DNA of 46,268 nucleotides from an uncultured Nocardioidaceae bacterium (GCA_902805845.1 CADCUI010000024.1:1-46268); one strand, 5' to 3'. Shown: positions 34,126-42,575, counted from the stretch's first letter. A program made the numbers and translations. Notes: a model not told the origin generated them from the sequence alone.

Positions 34126-35039
34126 CAGGCGGAGGCACCGTCGATGCCGGCGAACAGGTCGGTCTCCCAGCCGCTGTCGTCCACCGGCCCCTGCACGCCC
34201 TTGGCGAGCCGGTAGAACTCCCGTCCCCAGATGTGGCTGCCGATGCTGTTCGACAGCGCGAAGAACGGCCCGTCGACGGCGATCTGGGTCTGGTGCGCCC
34301 TCATCGCCGCGAGCTTCTGGTCGGCGTACGCCGTGCCGTCGACCACCGCGGCGATCGCGTCATCCGGCACGAAGAACTTCGGCGGGTTGTCGAGGTCGAA
34401 GTTCTCGAAGGGGTTCTCGATCCCCCGCTCCTTCATCATCCGGGTCTCCTCGCGGATCTGGGTCAGCGACATCGCCACCCAGTAGATCTTCGCGACGTCC
34501 CAGGCAGGCCCGAGGTCGGGACGGTACGACGGGACCGCCGCCAGCGAGGCGCCGTACATGGCCACCCGGTGGGCCTGGATGTGGTCGGGGTGACCGTAGT
34601 TGCCGAACTCGTCGTAGGTGACCAGGACCTGCGGACGCACCTCGCGGATCACCTCGGCGAGCAGGGTCGCGGGCTCGGCGAGGTCGGCCTTCCAGAAGGT
34701 GTCGTCGCGGACCGTGGCCATCGGCCGGGCGTGTCCGGTGTCGTCCCACTCCATGCCCGAGTCGCGGTAGCGACCCGGCCCGCCGAGGAACCGGTGGTCG
34801 TCGACGCCGAGCTCCTTCATGGCCGCGGCGAGCTCACCGACGCGGTGGGTGCCGAGACCGTCCTCCTGGTCCGCGGCGAGGGAGGCGAGCTCGGGCACGA
34901 GGATCTCGCCCTCCTCACCGAGGGTGCACGTCACCAGGGTGACGCCGCGGCCCTCGGCGACGTACTTGGCCATCGTGGCGCCGTTGTTGATCGCCTCGTC
35001 GTCGGGGTGCGCGTGGACGAGCATCAGCCGGTGGTTCAT
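34125..35039 (-). CDS. mshB: Mycothiol deacetylase MshB
   Basis: A 304-residue zinc hydrolase that deacetylates GlcNAc-inositol in mycothiol synthesis. Zinc ligands are in HAHPDDE (His11, Asp14) and [10 protein letters not shown] (His153 by alignment). [10 protein letters not shown] and [12 protein letters not shown] are typical. Length equals mycobacterial MshB, so it is preferred over the related Mca (mycothiol conjugate amidase). The ATG at 35039 is where homology begins. It starts five bases after the NUDIX stop. Confidence 0.92.
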   Translation of the reverse strand: MNHRLMLVHAHPDDEAINNGATMAKYVAEGRGVTLVTCTLGEEGEILVPELASLAADQEDGLGTHRVGELAAAMKELGVDDHRFLGGPGRYRDSGMEWDDTGHARPMATVRDDTFWKADLAEPATLLAEVIREVRPQVLVTYDEFGNYGHPDHIQAHRVAMYGASLAAVPSYRPDLGPAWDVAKIYWVAMSLTQIREETRMMKERGIENPFENFDLDNPPKFFVPDDAIAAVVDGTAYADQKLAAMRAHQTQIAVDGPFFALSNSIGSHIWGREFYRLAKGVQGPVDDSGWETDLFAGIDGASA

Positions 35040-35044
35040 GGGGG

Positions 35045-35476
35045 TCACTCTAGGGTTCGGGTCCCGACATCCCGAGCCAGGTGAGCCGCGATGGCGGGAA
35101 GGAACGGCACGTCTGCCGGCAGCCAGCAGACCGAGTCCAGCTCGGTGGCGTCGAGCCAGCGCAGCTCGGCGTGCTCCAGCGTCCGCGGCTCGCCGCTCAC
35201 GAGCTCGGCGGTGACCACCTCGAGCGTCATGCCGGGGCGGATCGGCTGCACGCCCGGCAGCCGCCCCGTCACACGGACCTCGCACCCGAGCTCCTCGCGG
35301 ACCTCCCGAACGGCGGCCGCGGCGAGCGTCTCTCCGGGTTCGCACTTCCCGCCCGGGAGCTCCCACCCGCCTGGGCGGCCATCGTGCGGAAGCCGGCGCG
35401 CCGCCAGCAGCCGCGGGTCCGGGTTGGAGGCAGTCCCGCGGAGCAGGGCGACGCCGACGACGCGCACGTCGGTCAC
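35045..35476 (-). CDS. NUDIX hydrolase (MutT-like)
   Basis: A 143-residue pyrophosphohydrolase. The NUDIX box G-x5-E-x7-REUxEExG is complete: [23 protein letters not shown]. With [21 protein letters not shown] before it, the protein resembles 8-oxo-dGTP-cleaning MutT enzymes, but substrate cannot be fixed. GTG at 35476 follows AGGAGG at four bases. It leads the unit with mshB and vanW. Confidence 0.9.
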   Translation of the reverse strand: MTDVRVVGVALLRGTASNPDPRLLAARRLPHDGRPGGWELPGGKCEPGETLAAAAVREVREELGCEVRVTGRLPGVQPIRPGMTLEVVTAELVSGEPRTLEHAELRWLDATELDSVCWLPADVPFLPAIAAHLARDVGTRTLE

Positions 35477-35515
35477 CGGACCTCCTGAGGCGGCTGGCAG
35501 ACTACGAAGTGGTCA

Positions 35516-35545
35516 ATCTACGGGCGGCTCGGGAGGTCGGTGCGG
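35516..35545. repeat. Single diverged copy of the dispersed GC-rich repeat
   Basis: GGGCGGCTCGGGAGGTCGG here matches the last unit and flank at 27499-27530 (GGGCGGCTCGGGGGAGGTCGG). It lies between the divergent NUDIX gene and the unknown gene at 35559, directly in the presumed leader of the latter. Confidence 0.5.
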
Positions 35546-35558
35546 TCGTGGTGCGGTC

Positions 35559-36626
35559 GTGACCGGGTCGGTGGGAGTCCTCCGCAGCCGCGCCCGGGAC
35601 GCCGAGAACGACGCGCTCGCCGGGGTCACCGGCGGTCGGGTCGGGCTGGCAGGCGTGCTCACCGACCTCAACCGGACCGCCGTCCCGGCGACCGTGCCGG
35701 GGACCGTGGCCGCCTTCGCGTGGGACCGCAAGGACTCCTGGAGCCGGCGGTGGTGGCCGCAGGGCATCACCTCGTCGGCCGACGCGACCGCGGGTGGAAC
35801 CGTCGACGGCCGTCGGGTGCTGGTCACCTCGTCGTACTCCAAGGAGATCCGCAGGATCAACAAGGGCGCGCGGATCACGGTGGCCGACGTGACCGACCCG
35901 TCGCGCGTGTACTACCGGCACGTGCTGCTGGTGACCGCTGTCCTGGACGACGACGGAGGGGTGCAGCTGCGGCCGGTGCGCGCTCACGCCGGCGGCCTGA
36001 CCTGGCACGGGCCGCACCTCCACGTCGCCGCGACGCACAAGGGCTTTCTCACCTTCGCGCTCGACGACATCGTCGCGGTGCCGGACACCGACCAGCCGGA
36101 TCTGCTGGGACGGCTACCGCGCGGGGGGATGGCCGGCTTCGGCCACCGCTACGTGCTGCCGGTCCGCTTCGTCCACCGCTCGCGTGCCGAGGGCACGCAT
36201 GCTTTCCGCTACTCGTTCCTGTCCCTGGAGCGGTCGCTGAGCGGCCACCGGCTGCTCGCCGGTGAGTACGCCCGCAAGGACCAGAGCCGGCGGTTCCTCA
36301 CCTATGACCTCGACCCGAGCACCGGCCTGCCGACCGCCGACGACGACGGCGTGAGCAGCGCCACCCTGCTGCCGGGTGAAGGCGTGGAGCGCATGCAGGG
36401 CGCGGTGCGCGTCGGAGGCCGCCTCCACGTGACGACGAGTGCGGGGCTGCACGGTCGGGGCAGCATCTGGGTGGGAGATCCCGGCAGCCTGCTGCGCTTC
36501 GACCGGGTGCTGCCGCCCGGGCCCGAGGACCTGTGCCACTGGCCCGCCGCCGACCAGCTCTGGACCCAGACCGAGTACCCACGTCAGCGGCTGGTCCTGG
36601 CCCTGGACCGATCACGCTTCACCTGA
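35559..36626 (+). CDS. Hypothetical protein, possible beta-propeller
   Basis: A 355-residue protein I do not recognise. It has many short beta strands with tryptophan/glycine turns (TVAAFAWDRKDSW, HLHVAATHKGFLTFALDDI, RFLTYDLDPSTG, GRLHVTTSAGLHG, LWTQTEYPRQRLVLAL), consistent with a propeller-like fold. No signal peptide or membrane helix is visible with the GTG start at 35559, which itself has no good ribosome-binding site; a later start would not change this. It diverges from the NUDIX unit. No neighbour suggests a function. Confidence 0.7.
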   Translation: MTGSVGVLRSRARDAENDALAGVTGGRVGLAGVLTDLNRTAVPATVPGTVAAFAWDRKDSWSRRWWPQGITSSADATAGGTVDGRRVLVTSSYSKEIRRINKGARITVADVTDPSRVYYRHVLLVTAVLDDDGGVQLRPVRAHAGGLTWHGPHLHVAATHKGFLTFALDDIVAVPDTDQPDLLGRLPRGGMAGFGHRYVLPVRFVHRSRAEGTHAFRYSFLSLERSLSGHRLLAGEYARKDQSRRFLTYDLDPSTGLPTADDDGVSSATLLPGEGVERMQGAVRVGGRLHVTTSAGLHGRGSIWVGDPGSLLRFDRVLPPGPEDLCHWPAADQLWTQTEYPRQRLVLALDRSRFT

Positions 36627-36645
36627 GAAGGCGACGTCTCCGGGC

Positions 36646-36806
36646 TCAGCTCCGCGGTGCCCGCGCCAGCTGCCGCGACTGCGCGACGAGCCGGTCGCGG
36701 GAGTCCCACACCTCGGCGCTCGAGCGTCGGCGCCCAGCCGGGCAGCCCGAGGTCGAAGGCGACCGGCGGCAACGTGTCGACCACCGAGTGCCTGGTCGAG
36801 CCCTCG
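36646..36806 (-). pseudogene. Remnant of an acyl-CoA thioesterase gene
   Basis: Two pieces of a thioesterase-family C-terminus survive in different frames. The first reads VVDTLPPVAFDLGLPGWAPTLE. It then breaks and continues one frame over as AEVWDSRDRLVAQSRQLARAP, ending at a TGA at 36646-36648. In intact TesB-like/4HBT_3 proteins I recall these segments about 35-45 residues apart, so an internal deletion has removed that part and the N-terminal three-quarters is gone. The remnant begins right after the stop of the gene at 36807. Recognition is from memory of the family. Confidence 0.6.
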
Positions 36807-37214
36807 TCACTCGGCAGCGGTGCGCTGAGCGGGGATGGCGCCGCGCTGGGCGACGACGTGGAGGGTGAGGTAGTGGCCGTCGACGCTCACCTTGGTGGCG
36901 CCGAGGAACTCGACCTGGTCGTCGTCGACGAGCGTGGCGTGCGCCTCCCAGCAGGAGTCGCTCAGCCGCTGCTGCCACAGCTGCTCGAGCCAGTGCGCGA
37001 GCCGCCCGGCGCTCATCCCCTCGGGGAACGTGCACATCGCGATGACGAGGGCGTCGGCGTTGTCGGTGACGTCGACCTCGACGTCACCGAACAGCCCGGT
37101 CGCGGCCAGGCTGTCGCGCAGCCGCTCCGCGACGGGCCGGACGTCGTCGGATCCGGCCGGCACCGCGTTGAGCTGGATGCCGGTCCTCATCTTGCGGTAG
37201 TCCAGAAGCTCCAT
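36807..37214 (-). CDS. Hypothetical protein
   Basis: A 135-residue soluble protein I do not recognise. It opens with LLDYRKMRTGIQLNAVPAG and has acidic beta strands (VEVDVTDNADALVIAMCTF) and a Trp-containing helix (LAHWLEQLWQQRLSD). Good codon use and a clear promoter-like GATACT six bases before the ATG support a real gene. Two GGACC-containing partial palindromes lie 55-100 bases upstream. Neighbours give no functional clue. Confidence 0.7.
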   Translation of the reverse strand: MELLDYRKMRTGIQLNAVPAGSDDVRPVAERLRDSLAATGLFGDVEVDVTDNADALVIAMCTFPEGMSAGRLAHWLEQLWQQRLSDSCWEAHATLVDDDQVEFLGATKVSVDGHYLTLHVVAQRGAIPAQRTAAE

Positions 37215-37220
37215 GCGTCG

Positions 37221-37226
37221 AGTATC
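37221..37226 (-). promoter_or_regulatory. Putative -10 box of a leaderless transcript
   Basis: On the minus strand GATACT is followed by six bases and the ATG at 37214. No ribosome-binding site is present, matching the other leaderless candidates in this window. Confidence 0.4.
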
Positions 37227-37267
37227 GAGACCATGAACCGGGCCTCGCTACCACAAAAGGGATACAT

Positions 37268-37312
37268 AGGACCTAATGGTGCCATTCGCCCTCACGACCG
37301 GGACCTAGGGCC
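37268..37312. promoter_or_regulatory. Two GGACC-type partial palindromes
   Basis: AGGACCTAATGGTGCC (37268-37283) and GGGACCTAGGGCC (37300-37312) lie in the 122-base gap between two minus-strand genes. They resemble DosR/DevR boxes of actinobacteria (GGGAC..GTCCC-like) but are imperfect. This gap is clearly more AT-rich than its surroundings. Confidence 0.3.
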
Positions 37313-37336
37313 TACCCGGTGTCCGACGCCTCGTCC

Positions 37337-38365
37337 TCAGCGCGTCCAGTCCTTCAGCTGGGCGACCGTGGCGGCCGGGTCCTCGGTCGCCGGTACGACG
37401 TTCAGGTGGGTCACCCCCGACTCCCGGAACGCCGCGATCCGCTCCCGGACGTAGGACGCCGGGCCGACCAGGTTGCACATCTCGAGCAGGTCGTCGGGCA
37501 CCAGGGCGGCAGCCTGGTCCTTCTTGCCCGCCAGGTAGAGGTCCTGGATCTCCTCGGCCTCCTTCTCGTAGCCGTACTCGCGCAGGAGGTCGTTGTAGAA
37601 GTTCTTCCCCTTGGCCCCCATGCCTCCGACGTAGAGGGCGAACATCGGCCGGGCAAGGTCGAGCATCCCCTTGACGTCCTCGCCGATGGCGACCAGGCCT
37701 CCGGCCGCGACCTGCAGCGGTCCCAGGCCGGGTGACCGCTTGGCCGCACCGGCGGCGAGCGCGTCGCCCCAGACCTTGCCGGCGAGCTCGGGCGCATAGA
37801 GGTGCGGCAGCCAGCCATCGGCGTACTCGGCGGTGGCCTGCACGCTCTTCATGCCCAGGCTGGCGATCCAGATCGGTACGTCGGACCGCTCGGGCCTGGT
37901 CAGCAGCTTCAGCGGCTTGCCCAGACCCGTCCCCTGCCCTTCGGGCAGCGGCAGCGTGAGGATGCCGTCGTTGGTGAGGACCTCCCGCCGTAGCGCCCGG
38001 CGGACGATGTCCACGACCTCGCGGGTGCGCCCCACCGGTCTGTCGTAGGGCAGCCCGTGCCAGCCCTCGATCACCTGGGGACCGCTGGCGCCCAGGCCGA
38101 GGATCGCCCGGCCTCCGGAGACGTTGTCGAGCCCGGCTGCGGTCTGGGCGAGCAGCGCCGGTGTCCGCGAGTAGATGTTGAGGATGGCGGCGCCGATCTC
38201 GACCCGCTCGGTGCGCGCGGCCAGGTAGCCCATCAGGGTCGGCGAGTCGAACCCGTAGGCCTCGGCCACCCACACCACGTCGAGCCCGGCCCGCTCCAGG
38301 GCAGCCACGGCGTCAGCGGCCGCCCGCGGGTTCCCGTCGTACATCAGCGGGGTGGAGAGCTTCAT
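37337..38365 (-). CDS. LLM class F420-dependent oxidoreductase
   Basis: A 342-residue TIM-barrel luciferase-like oxidoreductase, probably using F420. Family features: DVVWVAEAYGFDSPTLMGYLAART, IGAAILNIYSRTPALLAQTAAGLD, RAILGLGASGPQVIEGWHG and the C-terminal VGPASYVRERIAAFRESGVTHLNV. The WVAEAYG/ILNIY pattern is that of the F420 subgroup common in actinobacteria. The substrate is unknown. It is transcribed alone. Confidence 0.9.
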   Translation of the reverse strand: MKLSTPLMYDGNPRAAADAVAALERAGLDVVWVAEAYGFDSPTLMGYLAARTERVEIGAAILNIYSRTPALLAQTAAGLDNVSGGRAILGLGASGPQVIEGWHGLPYDRPVGRTREVVDIVRRALRREVLTNDGILTLPLPEGQGTGLGKPLKLLTRPERSDVPIWIASLGMKSVQATAEYADGWLPHLYAPELAGKVWGDALAAGAAKRSPGLGPLQVAAGGLVAIGEDVKGMLDLARPMFALYVGGMGAKGKNFYNDLLREYGYEKEAEEIQDLYLAGKKDQAAALVPDDLLEMCNLVGPASYVRERIAAFRESGVTHLNVVPATEDPAATVAQLKDWTR

Positions 38366-38454
38366 CGTGGTCCTTCATCGCGCGGAGCGGATGGTCGTGA
38401 CAGTAACCACGCCGGCCTCCGGCCGCTCACCCAACGGGGTGACGTCCTCCGGGC

Positions 38455-38532
38455 GGCCATCTCGACGTGCAACCCTCCCGTGGCCGGCCTGAGACCGGCG
38501 GTTGAGGGGGCAGGCTGCACGTCGAGGTGGCC
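38455..38532. terminator. Long imperfect hairpin downstream of the HbhA-like gene
   Basis: Arms at 38455-38471 (GGCCATCTCGACGTGCA) and 38516-38532 pair with one mismatch. Inside them CCCTC pairs with GAGGG and GCCGG with CCGGC around a CCTGAGA loop, giving a structure of nearly 80 bases. It lies 20 bases beyond the stop of the HbhA-like gene. A terminator is the simplest reading; the size also allows a structured RNA or repeat element. Confidence 0.6.
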
Positions 38533-38552
38533 CCACGACCTAGGAGACGACG

Positions 38553-39242
38553 TCAGTCGCCGACCTTCTTGGCGCCCTCGCCGGCCGCCTTGGTGGCGGA
38601 CTTGGCAGCCCGCTTCGCGGTGGAGGCGGTCGCCTTGGCGCTGCTCTGCGGCGCGCGCGTGTCCTTGCGGGCCGCGGCGGTCGTCGACTTGGCGGCACGC
38701 TCAGCCGTCTTGGCGGTGCTCTTCGCCGAGCGCTGCGCGGTCGTGGCGGTCGACTTGGCGGACTTGGTCGCCTGGGTGCGCGTCGTCCTGGCCTTCGAGG
38801 CCGAGGTCTCGGCCGCACTCGTGGCCTGCTGGGTCGACTCCTGGCGACGGATCCTCTCCACGAGGGTCTCCCCACGCAGAACCAGCTCGTCGTAGGTCGC
38901 CTCGCTGCCCTTCAGTAGCGTCCGGACCCGGTCCTGGAGCTCCGCGACCCGGGCCTCGACCGCGGCACGACCGGCCTGAGCGTCCTTGGAGATCGCCTCG
39001 ACCCGGCCGTTCACGATCGTGGTCGCCTGGCCGCGCAGCGCCTTGGGCTCCAGCTCGAGCTCGGTGACACTCCTCTGCACCTCCGCGACGCGAGCCTGGA
39101 CGTCCTTCTGGACTCCGGCGAGCCGCTTCTGCCACTCGGTGACCGAGTCGCGGACGACCTCCACAGCGCGGTCGGTGACCCCGACGTACGCGTACAGCGG
39201 GCGGACCACCTCGCCCTTGATGTCGAACTTCGTGTCTGCCAT
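38553..39242 (-). CDS. HbhA-like protein with Lys/Ala-rich tail
   Basis: A 229-residue protein resembling mycobacterial heparin-binding haemagglutinin. The N-terminal 135 residues are long alpha helices likely to form a coiled coil. YDELVLRGETLVERIRRQES (116-135) closely matches the corresponding region of HbhA. Residues 136-229 are a low-complexity Lys/Ala/Thr/Ser tail with KSTAKTAERAAKS repeats, which in HbhA binds anionic polymers. It could equally act on DNA or lipid inclusions. The adjacent XRE regulator at 39339 mirrors Rv0474-Rv0475 (hbhA), supporting the call. Confidence 0.8.
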   Translation of the reverse strand: MADTKFDIKGEVVRPLYAYVGVTDRAVEVVRDSVTEWQKRLAGVQKDVQARVAEVQRSVTELELEPKALRGQATTIVNGRVEAISKDAQAGRAAVEARVAELQDRVRTLLKGSEATYDELVLRGETLVERIRRQESTQQATSAAETSASKARTTRTQATKSAKSTATTAQRSAKSTAKTAERAAKSTTAAARKDTRAPQSSAKATASTAKRAAKSATKAAGEGAKKVGD

Positions 39243-39338
39243 GCGGTTCTCCTTCGGTTGTCCACCCGGCCGGGGCCGGGTGCGGTGTCTGCTGTTCGAC
39301 GACGGTGTGTCGACTCGTGCCTCGTCTCAGGCAGTCAG

Positions 39339-39704
39339 TCAGGCTGGCAGGGCGACGTACGACGCGTAGATCTCGAGCAGCGACTGCTTCTGCTGCTCGG
39401 TCAGGCGGGCGTCGTTGAGGACGGCCACCATGAACGAGCCGCCCTCGGCGTCGTTCTCGTCGAGGTCGATGAGGCCCGCCCGCACGTAGAGCTGCTCGGC
39501 CGAGATCTGCAACGCCTTCGCGATCTGGTGGAGCACCTGCGCCGACGGCCTGCGGACGCCGCGCTCGATCATGCTCAGGTAGGGGTTGGACACCCCCGAC
39601 TGCTCGGCGAGCTCCCGCAACGACAGGGCAGCTGTGACTCGCTGCTCCCGGAGGTAGTCACCGAGCCCCCCGACTGCCTTGCCGACCAGTCCTTCACCGC
39701 CCAT
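39339..39704 (-). CDS. XRE family transcriptional regulator (Rv0474-like)
   Basis: A 121-residue DNA-binding protein. The HTH_3 domain spans about 14-68: YLREQRVTAALSLRELAEQSGVSNPYLSMIERGVRRPSAQ. The C-terminal ESFMVAVLND..LTEQQKQSLLEIYASYVA segment is typical for Rv0474 relatives. It sits upstream of and in the same direction as the HbhA-like gene. The ATG at 39704 is used; an in-frame GTG three codons before is also possible. TGTAAG-CAGA-TGCAAG, within 39724-39742, is a likely operator. Confidence 0.88.
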   Translation of the reverse strand: MGGEGLVGKAVGGLGDYLREQRVTAALSLRELAEQSGVSNPYLSMIERGVRRPSAQVLHQIAKALQISAEQLYVRAGLIDLDENDAEGGSFMVAVLNDARLTEQQKQSLLEIYASYVALPA

Positions 39705-39723
39705 GTCCTCCACCGTGCTCACA

Positions 39724-39742
39724 AATGTAAGCAGATGCAAGT
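39724..39742 (-). promoter_or_regulatory. Candidate promoter/operator of the XRE gene
   Basis: The minus strand carries TTGCATCTGCTTACATTTG about 20-40 bases before the XRE start. TACATT is a fair -10, and the direct hexamers TGTAAG and TGCAAG (plus-strand reading) could be operator half-sites for autoregulation. Both readings are by eye. Confidence 0.35.
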
Positions 39743-39811
39743 CGATCGGGCCAGGAGCCCGGGTGATCCGGCCCACAGACGTCCCGGCCCGAGCCACCAG
39801 GAGATCATCGT

Positions 39812-41227
39812 CTAGCTCACCAGCTGGGGCACCGCGGTCAGCACACCGAGGGCTGCGCATGCTGCGAGCGTCCGCAGGACGGACCACCTCAGCCGGAACA
39901 AGAGGAACGCCGCCGCGCACGCGATGCCCAGCGCCAGCGGGCGGAAGGTCGTCGGGTCCGGGACCAGGAGCTCGACAGGACCCCAGTCGAGGCCCTCCAC
40001 GTCGCTGAAGAGCGTGTGCAACGCGAAGAACACCGCCAGGTTGGTGATCACGCCCACGACCGCGGCGGTGATCCCCGTGAGCGCCGCGGACAGCGCGTGG
40101 TTGCCACGCAGCCGCTCGACGTAGGGCGCCCCCACGAAGACGAAGACGAAACAGGGCACGAAGGTGACCCAGGTGGTCAGCAGCGCTGCCAGGAGTGCGG
40201 CGAGCCACGGGTCCAGGGTGCCCGGCTGCCGGTAGGCACCGACGAAGGCGACGAACTGCACCACCATGATCAGCGGCCCCGGGGTGGTCTCGGCAAGCGC
40301 GAGGCCGCGAACCATCTCGCCCGGCGCCAGCCAGCCGTAGACCTCGACGGCCTGCTGGGCCACGTAGGCGAGCACCGCATAGGCACCGCCGAAGGTCACC
40401 AAGGCGGCTCCGGAGAAGAACAGCGCCTGGTCGGTGAAGATGCTGTCCGCTCCGGTCACCAGCGCGACCGTCGCGACCGGGACACCCCACGCCACCAGAC
40501 CGATGAGCACCACGGTGACCGCATGCCGGCGGCTGGGGCGCTCCTGATGGAGCGCGTCGTCGGGCACCAGCGGCGGCGGCGCGTCGCCGTCCGCGCCGTG
40601 GCCGGCGGGCCGGCGCATCGTCTGAGGAGCCCACCGCCCCAGGGCCCAGCCCGCGGCCGCCGCAGCCGCGACCACGACGGGGAACGGCACCCCGAAGACT
40701 GCGAGGGCGAGGAAGGCGACGACCGCAAGGCCCGTCAGGGCAGGGTGTCCCAGCGCCTTGCCACCCACCCGCACCACCGCCTGGGCGACGATCGCGAGAA
40801 CCGCGGGCGCGAGCCCGGCGAAGACGGCGGCGACCAGGGTGGTCTCCCCCGCCACGACGTACACCGCCGACAACCCGAGGAGCGCGACCACGCCGGGAAG
40901 GACGAACAGGATGCCCGCCGCGAGGCCGCCCCGCAGCCCGTTGAGCAGCCACCCCACGTAGATCGCCAGCTGCTGCGCCTCGGGGCCGGGCAGGAGCGTG
41001 CAGTAGGACAGGGCGTGCAGGAACCGGCGCTGCCCGATCCAGCGTCTCTCCTCGACCAGCGTGCGCTGCATCACCGCGATCTGCCCGGCCGGTCCGCCGA
41101 AGGTCTGCAGCGAGATGCCCGCCCAGGCGCGGACTGCCTCACGGAAGGGGATGACATCACGCCCCGCGGGCACGGAGCCGTGGCGAGGGCCCCCGTTGGT
41201 GTGCTCGTCGGTGTGCTCGTCAGTCAT
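39812..41227 (-). CDS. chrA: Chromate transporter, two-domain CHR family
   Basis: A 471-residue polytopic membrane protein with two homologous CHR halves. The first has FGGPAGQIAVMQRTLVEERRW and YCTLLPGPEAQQLAIYVG. The second has FGGAYAVLAYVAQQAVEVYGWL and LAETTPGPLIMVVQFVAF. The paired GGP..Q / PGP motifs are those of long-chain ChrA, which exports chromate. About ten membrane helices can be traced. A TAACCT box on the minus strand at 41261-41266 may be its promoter. No chrB regulator lies nearby. Confidence 0.92.
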   Translation of the reverse strand: MTDEHTDEHTNGGPRHGSVPAGRDVIPFREAVRAWAGISLQTFGGPAGQIAVMQRTLVEERRWIGQRRFLHALSYCTLLPGPEAQQLAIYVGWLLNGLRGGLAAGILFVLPGVVALLGLSAVYVVAGETTLVAAVFAGLAPAVLAIVAQAVVRVGGKALGHPALTGLAVVAFLALAVFGVPFPVVVAAAAAAGWALGRWAPQTMRRPAGHGADGDAPPPLVPDDALHQERPSRRHAVTVVLIGLVAWGVPVATVALVTGADSIFTDQALFFSGAALVTFGGAYAVLAYVAQQAVEVYGWLAPGEMVRGLALAETTPGPLIMVVQFVAFVGAYRQPGTLDPWLAALLAALLTTWVTFVPCFVFVFVGAPYVERLRGNHALSAALTGITAAVVGVITNLAVFFALHTLFSDVEGLDWGPVELLVPDPTTFRPLALGIACAAAFLLFRLRWSVLRTLAACAALGVLTAVPQLVS

Positions 41228-41501
41228 CCGTCAGCCGTCCCCGCTCCTCGGTCGCAGGTCAGGTTAGGTGATCGCGGAGCCGCCGGACGAGAGCACGCCC
41301 CACGTGTGTCTGGGCGGTCGGAGTGCGACCCCATGACCTCCTGTCGCTCGTCGTGTCGGCAGCCTCGTACCGCCGCGGCGGCGGGGCCGGCCAAGCGGCC
41401 ACGAGGACCACCTGTTCAGCGGCAGTCATGCGTCCGGCGCGACGCAGAGCTCAGGGAAGAACTCGGGGGGTCGACGACGAGACGTGACGCCCGGACCGCG
41501 C
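41228..41501. other. Gene-free stretch between chrA and the phosphatase gene
   Basis: These 274 bases hold no convincing coding region on either strand. The part next to chrA should contain its promoter (TAACCT on the minus strand at 41261-41266). I see no hairpin, repeat or RNA gene in the rest. Confidence 0.4.
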
Positions 41502-42575
41502 TCAAGCAGGCGGCGCCGGCTCTGACGGCGATGCAGGGTCCCGGTTCTCGACCAGCATGAGCGCGATGTCGTCGGTGGACTCGTAGCGGGTGAACTCCTG
41601 GACCCCTGCAATCAGCCCCGCCAGTACCGCCCCGAGCTCACCTGTGGCGAGGGTCGGGGCCTTGCTCTCGAGGGGGAAGAACGTGCCCTTGCGGTCACGG
41701 GCCTCGACCAGCCCGTCGGTGTACAGCAGCAACCGTGCCTGGGGGGGCCAGGTCAGCTCCATGCTGTGGCTGACGCTTCCCAGGCCGAGTGGGGGCTGGG
41801 GGTCTCCCGTGTCGAGAAAGCTCGCGCTCGCCGACGCGGGCGGTATCAGGAGCGGGGGGTGGTGCCCGCGGTTGACCACCGTGATCTGCCCCCCGGCGGT
41901 GAACTGGCAGAGGATCGCCGTGACGAAGTCCTCGTCGCCCGCCACTGCCCTCACGACCATGTCGATCTCGGTCGCGACACCGGTGAGCTGCTCCTGGGAG
42001 AACGCCGCCCGTCGGAAGGCGGCCAGGACGGTGGCCGCCAGCTGAACGGCCTCCATCCCCTTGCCTCGCACGTCGCCGAGGATCACCCGTACGCCGTGCC
42101 CGGTCTGGGCCACCTCGAAGAGATCCCCGCCGACGAGCGCCGCACTGGTTGCGGATTGGTACTGCGTGGCGAACCCGAGGGCTCCCACCTGGCTCGGGAT
42201 GGTCCGGAGCACCGCTTGCTGGACGGTCTCGGCGATCACCGTCATGTTCGCCAGCGCTTCTTCCCGCCGTACCCGGACGAGCGCGGACAGCACCGCGACG
42301 ACGGCGAGGGCGGCGCTGAGTGCGAACCGGAGCCAGAACTCCCCGGGCCCCTGGTAGTCGTTCCACAGCACCGACAGCCCGGCGAACGCCACCGAGGACG
42401 CGGCCACGTACGCCGTGCGTCGGACTGACGCCATGGTGCTGGCCACGACGGCGGCCGTGGGATAGGCCCCGCTGATGACGATCCCGGTGCTGGCGGTGTC
42501 CACACCGATCAGCACGACGAGCACCACCCACGGGATGGCGTCGACCGACCGGCGGCGAACTACCGCAGACACCAT
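41502..42575 (-). CDS. Membrane PP2C/SpoIIE-type serine phosphatase
   Basis: A 357-residue protein. Residues 12-110 hold about four membrane helices (WVVLVVLIGVDTASTG, FALSAALAVVAVLSALV). A linker helix with MTVIAETVQQAVLRTIP leads to the SpoIIE/RsbU-type catalytic domain. Metal aspartates are visible in VGGDLFEV, LGDVRGKGMEA, YTDGLVEARD and STDDIALMLV. Such phosphatases usually dephosphorylate anti-anti-sigma proteins. No sensor domain other than the membrane part is present, and no partner lies nearby. ATG at 42575 follows GGAGAG. Confidence 0.88.
   Translation of the reverse strand: MVSAVVRRRSVDAIPWVVLVVLIGVDTASTGIVISGAYPTAAVVASTMASVRRTAYVAASSVAFAGLSVLWNDYQGPGEFWLRFALSAALAVVAVLSALVRVRREEALANMTVIAETVQQAVLRTIPSQVGALGFATQYQSATSAALVGGDLFEVAQTGHGVRVILGDVRGKGMEAVQLAATVLAAFRRAAFSQEQLTGVATEIDMVVRAVAGDEDFVTAILCQFTAGGQITVVNRGHHPPLLIPPASASASFLDTGDPQPPLGLGSVSHSMELTWPPQARLLLYTDGLVEARDRKGTFFPLESKAPTLATGELGAVLAGLIAGVQEFTRYESTDDIALMLVENRDPASPSEPAPPA

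Noticed and set aside
40016-41560. Plus-strand frame of over 500 codons opposite chrA
   Set aside because: It is antisense to a clear two-domain chromate transporter and its composition (Arg, His, Gly, Gln) is typical of a complementary frame.
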